From Harmothoe impar (taxonomy: Eukaryota > Annelida > Polychaeta > Phyllodocida > Polynoidae): a DNA stretch of 64,000 nucleotides. The stretch spans positions 4,719,501 through 4,783,500 of the forward strand of contig OX381720.1 in the NCBI GenBank assembly GCA_947462335.1, given 5' to 3'. How positions within the stretch are numbered: the stretch's first letter is position 1; every line of letters starts with the position of its first letter. Below, in pieces: positions 42,501-54,500 of this stretch. A model generated the notes under the pieces. The model did not search any database. It was not told the DNA's origin and was given only the letters and a program-made list of their open reading frames with translations. Both the position numbers and the translations under genes were made by a program.

Positions 42501-45500
42501 GTTCGATCCCCGGTCAGTTCTCGCAAGGTAATTTTGACAACGCATGAAAATATATATCTAATATACAAAATATGACCAAAGGCACCCCATGTGTGTTCGG
42601 GGACAACTAGATGTGCATATGCGCAATGACCTGCGCAGTTGACCTGTTTCCAATAGGGTCTAGCCACCTTAAAGGAGCACTGAGTTGGTGACCTAACCCC
42701 GCCGAGATTTGCACGCAAATGATGTCATGGATTAAAAGCTCCTCAATAGACTTCATATCAAGATCTTAGGAATAGTAAGATGAAAATCGGAAATGCATTC
42801 ACAGAAACTCTAGTTTAAAATGTACATATCAGACTAGCACAGATCTAAGGACAGGGTTGAAACTATTCCATCAAAGGGAACAGAATTGGCCACGGGGATA
42901 TTTGTGAGTCTGTACTCTCTTCTGGGGTAGTCCCGGACATGAGTTGCCTAAGATATTAGTAACACCTCTGGTTCAGTGATCAGTAACACCTATTTTATGT
43001 TTAAACTCTTTAAGGACCCCATATTAAATGGATGTACTATTCATTTGTCATCAATATGAATGAATGCAGCCCCGGCGAAATAGTTTTTGCATGAAATGCT
43101 GCATAGAAAGCATCAGGCCAGCCGGACGCACTAGCTATAGACTCTCGGGGTTACCCATGATGACTTTGAGGGATATAACATATTCAAAAACTAAGCGGGC
43201 CTGAAAGTTAAAGGGTCATCTTGCGTATGCTATTCCCAACCATTTATATCACACAATAAGTGTTCGGGTCAGTTTCTACTGTTTTGATCCTGCAAATAAT
43301 GTTTCAGGACTTTATTCTCATGTCCATCATTCACGCTTATTACAGGTAATCATGGCAGGACTAAGGGGACAGAAGATTGAAGACTTCTATGACCTGATGC
43401 CAGTGCGATTTACCCAGCCTCCGTGGAACTTTAACTTAAGCCTAGAAATGGGATGGAGGGTGAGTATTGCATATTATGCAGGGCACTAAAGTTAAAGTGG
43501 CATCCTTACTGATAATCATGGTGGCCCAGGAGGGTCATATAAAAGAATTAAAAGTGAAAAAATAAACTTCACTTTGAAAAAAAAATTAGCTTTAAAAAAA
43601 ACACTTCACTTTGAAAAGAAATTTCACTTTTAAAGTTCTTTTTTTACGTGACCCTCCTGGGCCACCATAGATAATGGGTCCAACAAAGGGTTTTTCTATT
43701 CCATTTCTGTGCCATTCTAGGGTACAGAGGGCTGATACACTCTTCAAAATGGCGCGGTGAAATTTACATTTTTCTCAGCATCTTCACCTTGATGTTATGG
43801 AAAGTCATTCAGTTCAAAGATTGGCATCTGAGAGGCCTCCGATCAAAGTACAAACAACAGGCTATGTCATTCATTATGGATCTTGATTCCTGGTAAACTT
43901 AAACATACTCAAACATGTTGTAAACACGATTGGGAATTGCAGTGACATAGACGTAGATATTATGTTGGGGCCACCCGAAAAATGGATGATATTATTAGAC
44001 AATATAAAAACTGAAATCCTAGCGTTAGGCATGTCCAGGTGTTTTCATTAAACATTTTATGAGTTTGATGATTTTTATTGCCTACCCTGAAACCATACAT
44101 TTTAAGTACAAAGTAGTGCTGTCCATTGTAATTTTTTTATTTGTAATTATTTATGGAAAAATGAGGATAAATACATAGTTTTACACAGTATATTGACATA
44201 CATATTTCAGGTTTACAAACCCAACTAAGTTATTTTAGTTCAGAAAAGCCAAGTGTGTGACTGGACATTTGGTCCTGCTACACTTGTGAATCTGCTGGAC
44301 CAGTGGCATTTTAGAAGGACATTGCCACTGTCCTGCATGTTTTCACAAAGACTGAATGTAGCACTAATATGTTACTAACCAGGGTCCTATCTTGTCTCGT
44401 TTTTACCCCAGGGCTCCTTTAAAGGTGTAGATGTACACGACACAGCCCTCGCCTACTTTGAAGTCTTCAACGAGTTGATCACTCAGGGAAAAGACTATCG
44501 GGACGGAGATCTCATCCGCAATATGGTCCGGAACAGAATAATTAATGGTAACAAGTTTGACTCGACTGTAAATGTTGAGGATAAACAGGGTGCAGTATGA
44601 ACAAATGATGGTTAGCTCGGTCGAATATGAACAAAGATATTAGCCGATAAGTGGCTTAATGTTATAGAGTCCATGTATAGGCATGTGTCAATCTACAATA
44701 CATACCCTTGGCCAGCTAGAGTAACAGGTTTACCGCTTGAAGTGCAGTCTAGCCATGTGAAGGCCTATTAGTCTTCAAGCAAATAAAAAGTTATTTGCTC
44801 TAAATGCTGGATCAAAATTCTATCATGTAAAGGGAGTGTTCCACAGCCGGAATTGGTTGTGATTTTATCGGACGAGATTCGGCCATAAGATTAACATGAG
44901 AGACTTCCATCGGATTATTGAATTACGGCCGACCAGCGTTAGTGGAACTTTCCCTTTAGACACCTTCATACAAATAAACCACAATAAGTCACTGACATAC
45001 TATTCCAGAGAACAGGAACTGGCCAGGTTCACGTAATTTATTTGATTTATCCCAAATACTCCAGGTTTGCGTGGGAAGATACTTTTTGATGACAATGCTG
45101 ATCGGATACCGGACTTCTGGATTCTAGACTTACATTCAGGCTGGGACCAGTACAGGGAGGTGACATTAATCATTGTTGCTGAGGAAGAAGGAAAGGTGAA
45201 TTATGTGATGTAGAATGTGAGTTAGTATGCCATGAAGCTTGTATGAGATGGTTGATGAGAAATTTGGGTGATATGGTTGAGAAGAAGCTTATATGAGGTT
45301 TGATGAAAAGCTAGTATAGTTAGGTTATACAGCATAATTATGGAGTCAATGAAAATGTAATAAGAAAAAGATTTGCTGAGTGTTGATAAGGCATTTTATA
45401 TACATGAGTGTGACCACCCTGCAGGCTTTCTTTTCATATATGTGCATGTTGAGTTATATCTTCAAATCTTTTCGTTGGCATAAATAATTTACAATTGATT

Positions 45501-48500
45501 TCCACATTTTGATTTCAGCGCTTTGTTCCCCTTGATAACCAAACGCTGCTGTGGGGCACTGTGGGTAACCTGCCTCCCCCTGACACCCCGGTGTGTGGGT
45601 TCCAGAACGAGCTGTGTATAGAGGATACATCTGGTGGGTCTTCTGGTATTCATTTAATAACTACACTGTAAAAATTATTGGGTTCTCTATTGTAGGTTTA
45701 CAGTAGCATCTACTGTAGGTCTAGAGTTTATTGTAAGCACACAGTAGAATCTTTTAAGTAATTGGTATTAACTCTTTGCAGTGCTGATTACGTCCATACC
45801 GGTATTTCAACTGAGTGTTTTATGTGTTTATCTAAATTCCCACATAGGCAAAACATGCTGTTGATGTTGATCCTTACAGCTTATTTAATATGATAAATGA
45901 CTTTCATATTGCAGTCATGCTATTTTGTTTTATTATATCTTCAGGAGACCTGTTCATCACGGTTGGACTTGGGACTGGAGGAATTATTGTTTTAACTATA
46001 GTTGTCTTATCTATCATAATGTACAGGTAGTCAGTTTATATGCTTTTCAAGATGTCCTACTCTAAAGCATATTTGCAATAATGGTATGAAAGTAAACACA
46101 TTTTTCTATTCAAAAATATTACGATAGCTTGTACATGGTTTTAGCAGTTTATTTTATCACTTCCCGTTATGACCAGGTTCTATATATTTAAGTTTCTGCC
46201 TTGTTTAAGCTGCAGATGGTCTCGAAATCTTGAATAAATGCATTCACTACTTTTGGCCAATGTGAACGTCTTTGACCAGGTGAATCTTTGACCAGGTGCC
46301 ATCTTTGACTGGCCACCATAAAAAATTCGATTTAAAAAAAAATTCTTCTTTGATATGTAAAGGATTAAATAAAGAAAGTGGTGGTGATATATAAATATCT
46401 TCACCTGCCCTAAATAAACCTTTTTCTGTCAGGAGGTCAAAGATGGCACCTGGTCAAAGACGTCACCCGGTCAAAGATGGCACCCAGTCAAAGGCGTTCA
46501 CATTGGCCCAAAGTGGCGAGACACGGTCATAAGCGCTGGGGTGCCTAAGCAGGAGGGTATGGTATCTTTTAATTACAATATGTAAAATAGATGAAATAAG
46601 TATGGCTTTTTTAGACGTCAGAAGGAGGAGGAGGCCCTGCAGCAGACTGTGTGGAGAGTGGACTTCTCAGAAATAAGGATCGGTAAACTGCGCCCAGGAA
46701 GTGTGGTGGGTACATTTTTATAGGGCTCCTAGGGGTTAGGCCATGGGCGCGGCCATGTCTAACCCACGGTGCCTCCTTTGGTTGTCTCTAGATGGGGCCT
46801 AAGTTGGGATAGTGCTTGCTTTAGTCTGTGTTACCCTGAAGCCATGTGAATAGCATTGGTCCTCAGTACCTAGGCCTACTTACTGTAGGGCCAAGTCCTG
46901 GGAACGACTTCAGACAGAAGCAATAGTGGCCTGCCCTGTGATGTCACAACCCCCGTTTAGCTGATCCACCTAGTGGCCAAGGGCCTGTACTGAAGGTTCT
47001 CAACTTAGCACAAGTGGTGCTGCAATCAACAGCCAGGTGTCCTATATTATATGAACACTACCGTAAATATGCAACTAGAAACCTTGGCTAGTATAATAGT
47101 ACAAGAGTTAGATTGCCAGTGCGGCTTATAGGATGGGCCCAGAGTTTGGGTGTGGCTCACACGCGAGGCTTATACACAAGGATTTATGGTTCTTTGGGTA
47201 TGCGACACACCGTAGAATGCATAATTTTCTAAATATTGATCAACAGTCAACAAGGTATCACAAGATGAATGGAATGATTTTGGAGTGGCATATGGTGCTT
47301 TCTGGAGAAATAAGCTACGTCATTATAAAACAATTCACCTAAAATTAATGTCGTGGAGACAGCAAAATCATTTAATTGGAACCTTTTTGGTGTTTCAGAT
47401 TTTTCTTAAGTAGACATACATAGATGGCAAACAACCAGACAGATTGTAAATAATTTAATGAGTCAATTTAAGGATTGGTCATTATTTGTTTGATTTGCAT
47501 GAGAGGGCCTGACACTTTTGCCTTCCCCCCACCGAAAACACAGATCCCTGCCCATATACAACTCCTTAGTTTTTAAATTCTCCAGGCTAACATGAGTCAG
47601 CGTCGCCTCAGCTCACCTGGCTCGGCTGATGATGGCGTTGATGACCTTGGTATTCGGAAAATGTTCACGGAGGTCGGCACGTACAGAGGGAATGTTGTGG
47701 CTATACTCAGAGTGAGCAAGTCACACGTTGACTTGACAAAAGATGACATGAAGGAACTGAAAGCTGTAAGTAGGATATGTTTCCTACATTGGCAATTGGT
47801 CTTATGCAATCCTCAAATGACATCAGTAACTCAGGTAATAATGTTAAAACCGTCCCAAAATGGAAAAGTAAAAATGCCTCTTTTACACCATACATTTACC
47901 ATAGTTTTATTTCCTCATATACATATTCCACTTGATTCACATTGTTAACATTGATAGCCAATACCAATACTATTTATAGAAAGATACCAAATAGTAGGCT
48001 GGTCTTTTGTTTTAATTCACTCTCAGCTGAGGAAATCAATTTAGGTACCGTGCGTTTATCATATTACAGATGAAGGACATGAGCCTCATCAACCTGGCTA
48101 TGTTTGTTGGTGCATGTACAGACCCCCCTAACATCTGCTACATTATGGACTACTACACTAAGGGAAGTTTACAGGTAGGTAAAGATTAACCCAAGGACGG
48201 TGTACTAGTAATACTTTGAAGTGTTTGCCATTTGACATGATTTTACATGAATGAATCTAAGGCCACTCAAAAAAATAAACTGGTTTCTCATCACTGCGCG
48301 CATCATGAATGTTTTTAAAGAATTCTACTGAAAAATATGTCATAAAAGTGGACAAACACTGGCATATTTGGTATCAAATTAAAGCTTAGACTGTCAGTAA
48401 TGCAGTGAGCTATGAATAACTTACAATATAACACCTTTTGTGGATCACTAAACTCTTAACTACTAAGATGTGAAAATCATTTGCGAAAAGTCTTAATTTT

Positions 48501-51500
48501 CCTATACATTTTAACACCTCAGTAAAAAAAAAAGATAAAATCAAAAATGCCCTCGTCATACTTTTCACTGCTGGGTGATAAGAAACAACCTTTTTTTGAG
48601 TGGCCTAAGGGAGTGATCACTCTTTAACAATCTGGGCAGGGTGGTAACATTTGACGGGCACATTAAGTTTTTTCACCACCCACTAAAAGGGTCAAAATTG
48701 TTTGTCCCTGCCTGGCAGGTCAAAAATAAGGGCACAAAAGCACAAAGACTCCAAGAGAATATAAGAAGAGTCTAATCCATTACAAGAAGTTTCATGCCTT
48801 CAAAAGACACAAGGAAAAGGCCCTTGCAAAATCATTTAATCATCATCATCTTTACCATCTCATTAACTGATAATTTACTAAACCAATTTAATTGATTAAA
48901 TTAGTTTAAGACAATAATTCACCCATATGCTAATTAACATCTCTAGCATATTATATATACCTATTCCACCTGGTAAAGTGGAGCTCACTAAGCACCCTCT
49001 TCCATAAGAGTTGAGGTTGGTCCGGGAGCCCCACATATTATCTGTTCTTTATAGTAATACAGGCTATAAGCCTACATATTGGACAGAATAAAGAATCAAT
49101 TACAAACAAACAAACAAGCAAACAAACAAGGCTTAGTTATGTGCAGGCCGTTTCATTGTTGTTGAAAAGTGAGTTCTTCCCAACCCAGCTAACAGAAAGT
49201 CGTTTTCCAAACATTTCCAAACGTTTGGCGGAAAATCTTTTATATTACACACTTATAAAAAGCAAGCAAACGTTATTAAAACGTTTGGAAAACGTCTTTT
49301 GTTAGTTGGGAAGGTTCATCAACAGGGCTATTATTGGTTTTCTGAAACTTACTCTTAGGACATCATTGAGAATGAAATAATTGGACTCGATTGGATGTTC
49401 AAGACCTCGCTGCTGTCGGACCTTGCAAATGTAAGAGTTTCTTAATATCAAAAACAAAAACTGACATTCCATATACGTCAATGCACATACAGTAATGTAC
49501 TGATCAAATTTCTTGACAAAGAACATAATAAAGTCCACCTGGTTATGGAAGCGCATCGTTTTTTGGGGTAGAAATTTGATCTAAAAAAAGGCAAGTGGTT
49601 GGCTAGCAACATCCATTCTCAATGTTTATTTACCTAGCAACACATGCTAGCCCACTCCCTAGGTCATTTTCAGTTAACCCTGCCCCTTATAAATCAGATA
49701 TTGCAACACACTTCAAATTTCACCATTGATTTTAACTGTAATCTTTTTTTTATATAATAATTTTACTTGATAGCTGTCCATCATATTACTTGGCTATCAG
49801 GTTGAACATGATAATCTGGTTACTTATCTGTAAATGCTTGAATCAAAAGCTATGATTACATTTTCCTAATCTTCTCTGCAAAACAGGGTATGGCATACCT
49901 ACACAAGTCAGAGCTGCAGTGTCATGGTAGTCTGAAGAGCACATGCTGTCTGGTGGACAGTCGCTGGCAGCTGAAGGTGTCTTCTTATGGCTTACATGCA
50001 TTCAGAACTGGTGGGTCCAAATAACCTTCATATCACATCTGGCTATTTCAAATTTAATTTGAATATGAAAGTGAAGTGTTGTCTGGTTATCAACTAAAGT
50101 GGCCAAAGCATCTAACTTATTGGGCTAAATGAAAAAATATTATTCAAAATTGATGAAAATATTTTAGGAGTTCTAGGAAAAGCCTCTCATGTTTGGTATC
50201 ATATTGAAGCTCAAGACATCCTCAGTCACATCCCATATTCCATTTGTGTTCGTCAAGAACTTTCAGGAAGTAGCCATGACAACATCTCATTTCAATTTTT
50301 TTATAGTTACAAGGGTTTTTTTCTGCAAAAGTATAGCGAAATCTGGCGGTGAGAGGGTCAAATACAAACATCTAAGTCACAGCATATATGTGTATTATAG
50401 GTCAAGATGGATCTAACATCGGTGAACATGAAAAGTACAGGAAGCTGTTGTGGACAGCCCCAGAACTCCTGCGCATTCCTAAGAAGGATTGGCCTCGCTA
50501 TGGAACACAGGCTGGTGATGTCTACAGCTTTGGTGTCATTGCACAGGAAGTCATATACAGGGCTCCACCATATTTCATTGAGCTGGAAACTCCAAAAAGT
50601 AAAGTGGTTCGTTCTCTTTAGTTGCTGTAAAGTCCTAGTCATAAGACAATTGCTTCATGCAATTTATTTCCCCGACTTAAGGTCGGTTGTAATATCAAAG
50701 GCACTTTTTGAGTTAAAACATTTAACTAGTGAAATTAACGAATGCAAACCCATGACCATTCTTATATCATGTTCAAATTCCTTTTCAGCAATCATCTCAA
50801 AAGTTGCAAGAGGGAGTCCAAGTCCTTATCGCCCGGAGTTGCTGAAAGTGGATGAAAATACCCCTCCTGATGCAGTCAGGTTGGTGCGGGAATGTTGGGT
50901 GGAAGATGCCACCGCGAGACCAACCTTTGAGAACATCCTCAAACTGATAAGAACTATCAACGCGGATCAGTAAGTATATCTCTTACTCAAACTGCATGGT
51001 ATCAAATACATATTAGTAAAGACAATTGCAAGTAAGCAAATGATAAAATGACAGCATTTTCTATAACATGAAGTTAACAATGAGATTTCAGTAGACATAG
51101 ACATTCAAGGAAAGAGATATCATAGGGAGTCTCATTTCTAAATGTTTCTTTTTTTCCTTACTTACATAGAGAAGTAGACATCATGGCCTCTATGATAGGG
51201 AAGTTAGAGAAGTATGCCAACAACCTGGAAGATATTGTGAACCAGCGTACCTCAGAGTTGGTGGTGGAGAAGAAGAGAACAGACAAACTACTAGAGAGCA
51301 TGCTGCCTCCGTAGGTTGATTTCCCAAGTGGTTAAATACTGAATCAAATGTTGCATTGATACCAGTCTCTAAAATATGAACTAATGTTTGAGATCACTGA
51401 TTTAATCAGTTAGGATCTCAACTAAAATGATATCCAGTCTTACCGTTAGATCTCAAAACAGATCTGTATAAAGAGATAAGTTAGACAGGTTCCTTAACAT

Positions 51501-54500
51501 ATCAAATTTCATATTAGCACTCTTCCAATTCAGGTCAGTGGTAGAAGAATTGAAGCATGGCAGGACGGTGGATGCTGAGCTGTTTGAGGCAGTCACAATC
51601 TTCTTCTCAGATATTGTTGGATTCACAGCTTTATCACTAGAAAGCTCCCCGATCGATATCATAGACCTTCTGAATGATTTATATACCCTGTTTGATGACA
51701 TCATAAGTTTACATGATGTCTATAAGGTATGATGCAGCTGGCCCTGTCGTAGGCTGACTTAGTGTATTCTCAATGGGTGGAACAAAACGGTGCACATTGA
51801 GCATAGCTTTGAAAAAATAAATCATAATAGAGAGTGTAGATGAACAGGTTGCAAAGAAAGTATTGTCCTCTTGGATGTTCAGATTCATTTGCAGGTAGAT
51901 CATAACAATCTGTATTTATATGTTTTGAGCAAATAATAAAAAGAATTATCTAGGCAGCTTTTCTATGCAACTTTTCAAAACCTCTTTTTTAATGTACTTT
52001 AAGTTGTCAGGGCTCAGAAATTAGTTATCGATTTTATTCCAATACCTATTTCTAAATGTTTCATGTAATTCTAACATGCAACATTTCTGTTCTTTGATCA
52101 TTATCAGGTAGAGACAATTAGTGATTCGTACATGGTGGTGAGTGGTCTCCCACGTCGTAATGGTGACAACCATGTTGGGGAGATTGCCAACCTAGCTCTG
52201 GACTTGATGAGTGCTGCGCTAGAATTCAAAATCAGACATCGCCCTGGCCTCAAACTGAAACTGAGGATTGGTTTTCACACTGGCCCTTGTGCTGCAGGTA
52301 ATATATCCTACTATTTGTTGTGCTCCAAATTTTATAGTTCCTATGGGAATAGGCAATATCATATTTCACCCCCTTGAAATAATCCTCGCCAGTATTTCAT
52401 CACCATGAATATTTACTTTACCACCATTTACCGTAAAACCTTGGCTAGTACGCGAGTCAGATCGCCAGTGCGGCTTATAGGATCGGCTCAAACTCGGGGT
52501 GCGGCTTATGCGCGAGTTTGTCCAAAGTATAATTTTCAAAGTCACTGTAGCATAGCCATGATGTCACCCTAGCCTAGGAGCAACCGGGACTGATGGGGGA
52601 GGGGGGGTGCCTGACAAAGGTGAGTCTGAGTGGGCTGTATCGATTCGCCCTAAGACAATGCAGCCCACTCGCACCTCAGCCTTAAGACAATGCAGCCCAC
52701 CGCTAATCCCTGCCAGCATCCTAACAGTAACAGCACGACAATGGTGTGGGTGGGGTGGGGGGGGGGGAGGCGGGGGGAGAAAGCTGTCACAGGGCAACCA
52801 GTAGGACTCTGACCCCATGGGTGTTCATGGACTCGGGCTGAAGTTAGGGGTGCGGCTAATATGAGCCCAAGAGCACTCAGATGGCCTCTGCGGCTTATAG
52901 GATCGGCCCAATGTCGGGGTGTGGCTTATACATGAGTTGGGCTTATACGCAAGCTTTTTTTTCTGAATGAGGTTAAGTGAAATCATTACAAATATTATCG
53001 CTGATCACATGCAACAAAAAAGAGAGGACTAGGTGAAGTTGATGTTTTCATTAAATAGTCATTTGGGTTTTAGATAATTATGAGTGATTCAGTTACGAAC
53101 ATGAAGCTTTATTATCTCAATCACAGATTTATGAACATGTGCAATACATATCAATTGAGAACATGTGATATGGTGTATCAAATAAATATCTGCAGGTGTG
53201 GTAGGACTCTCCATGCCCCGATACTGTTTGTTTGGTGACACTGTCAATATGGCATCTCGTATGGAAACTAATGGAAAAGGTATAGTCATCTACAAGTCAT
53301 TCATTATTAATTGAATTATTCTAAGTAACCTATATCATAAGATATAAAAAAAGAACAGAGATGTCTGAAACAGTATGTTCAAATCAATCTAGGGTAGGTT
53401 CACCACTTTCAACCGGTCTGATCCATGTTTTTTCATGAGCTAACTTTCAGGTCTAATTGTTCCTAGAGTTTTTTGTGCATATCCTTCAGAATTAAACCAA
53501 ACTTTAGGTATTGCTCTGGAGAATAACATCCATGATGTCTTACAATGTCATATATCAGTTTACAGTATTTAATTCCATGATTTATCAGAGTATTCAGAAT
53601 TGCTCCTTTTCACCCTAAGTCAGCCAAAATGCACCTTGAGTCAACCATATTACAACCACCAGAAATATGTGGAATAATCCAGTATTTTCCTGATTTTCAT
53701 CAATGGATTGACTGACATCAATGCATGCATCATATATCAGTATGTTAAAACTAACAATAGAGAAGAAAACAAGTTATTGAATATGGAATAATCAAGACGA
53801 AGTCAGTACTGTACCTCAAGTGAATAGAACTACATTATGAGCTACCAATACAAGTAAATATTACTTGTATGAGCAATGAGGACTAAATAGAACACTATAG
53901 ACATGCAGTATGGAGTTTGATTGAATATATCAGGGGGTCCGCCCCCTCACCCCCCCCTCTTTTTGCATTTCATCCTTGCCCTCTATACACTACACAAGTA
54001 GGCCTGCTTTCCTTAACCCTCTAGTAGAAGTGGATATTCTGGGAGAAGGAGATGTTCACAAGGGTAGGGGAAGAGTTGTTAGACACAATTATAAGGTGAG
54101 AGAATTCCAAAGGGGACTCAAGAGAAGAAAATCCCATGGTTGACTTAGGGTATGAGGTGGCTGACTTAGGGTGAATTCATGGCTGACTTAAGGTGAAATG
54201 GGGATACCTTACAAAATCAGTCCTAAATATAATTTAGGAAATTAATTTTGCTCAATAAAGTCATGATTTGTGTAATTTAGATACATATCCAGCTCATAAA
54301 ACCGATCGACATTGTGTATGAAAGGGACTAATACTTCAAATCAGCTATCAAATAGTATGAACAGTGGAGAGATTTTCATTCTCTATTTGTCAAAACAGGT
54401 CAAACAGGGGTACTTCCAATTGATTCTACAGTATGAAAAAGAGAGATGATGCTGATGCAATGTGCAGTACATATTTGCAAAACACTTCAATTCTTAAATC

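Larger units (their letters stand above)
36589..45633 (+). other. Guanylyl cyclase exons 1-9: signal peptide and extracellular ligand-binding domain
   Basis: The ATG at 36589 opens a hydrophobic leader ([20 protein letters not shown]), after which the mature protein starts [11 protein letters not shown]. The domain has the periplasmic-binding-protein-like character of the ANF-receptor family: [10 protein letters not shown] (about residues 96-106), [43 protein letters not shown] (about 155-170), [17 protein letters not shown] (about 221-238), [16 protein letters not shown] and [19 protein letters not shown]. Cysteines that could form disulphides occur in HDPCQPG, GASCSF, GFCDLT and, next to the membrane, VCGFQNELC. 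The ligand cannot be predicted. Exon 3 is set to end at 38349, which gives phase 0 and agrees with exon 4. Confidence 0.85.
46615..51310 (+). other. Guanylyl cyclase exons 11-18: kinase-homology domain and dimerisation helix
   Basis: The juxtamembrane stretch [12 protein letters not shown] (exon 12) is serine-rich like the phosphorylated region of natriuretic peptide receptors. The pseudokinase follows: [13 protein letters not shown], in which the ATP-binding lysine of VAxK is replaced by leucine; [41 protein letters not shown] in place of HRDxKxxN; SSYG in place of DFG; and WTAPELLR and [12 protein letters not shown] of the C-lobe. Loss of the HRD and DFG aspartates is general in this family, but the lost lysine makes ATP binding doubtful here. 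Exon 18 encodes the signalling/dimerisation helix ([32 protein letters not shown]). Confidence 0.88.

Noticed and set aside
42462..42540. Functional tRNA gene
   Set aside because: The B-box is perfect but the acceptor stem and anticodon stem do not pair properly, and the segment lies in a transposon.
50599..50788. Read-through between exons 16 and 17 in a shifted frame
   Set aside because: The open frame across the intron is out of phase with the kinase-homology domain; GT/AG borders restore the known motif order.
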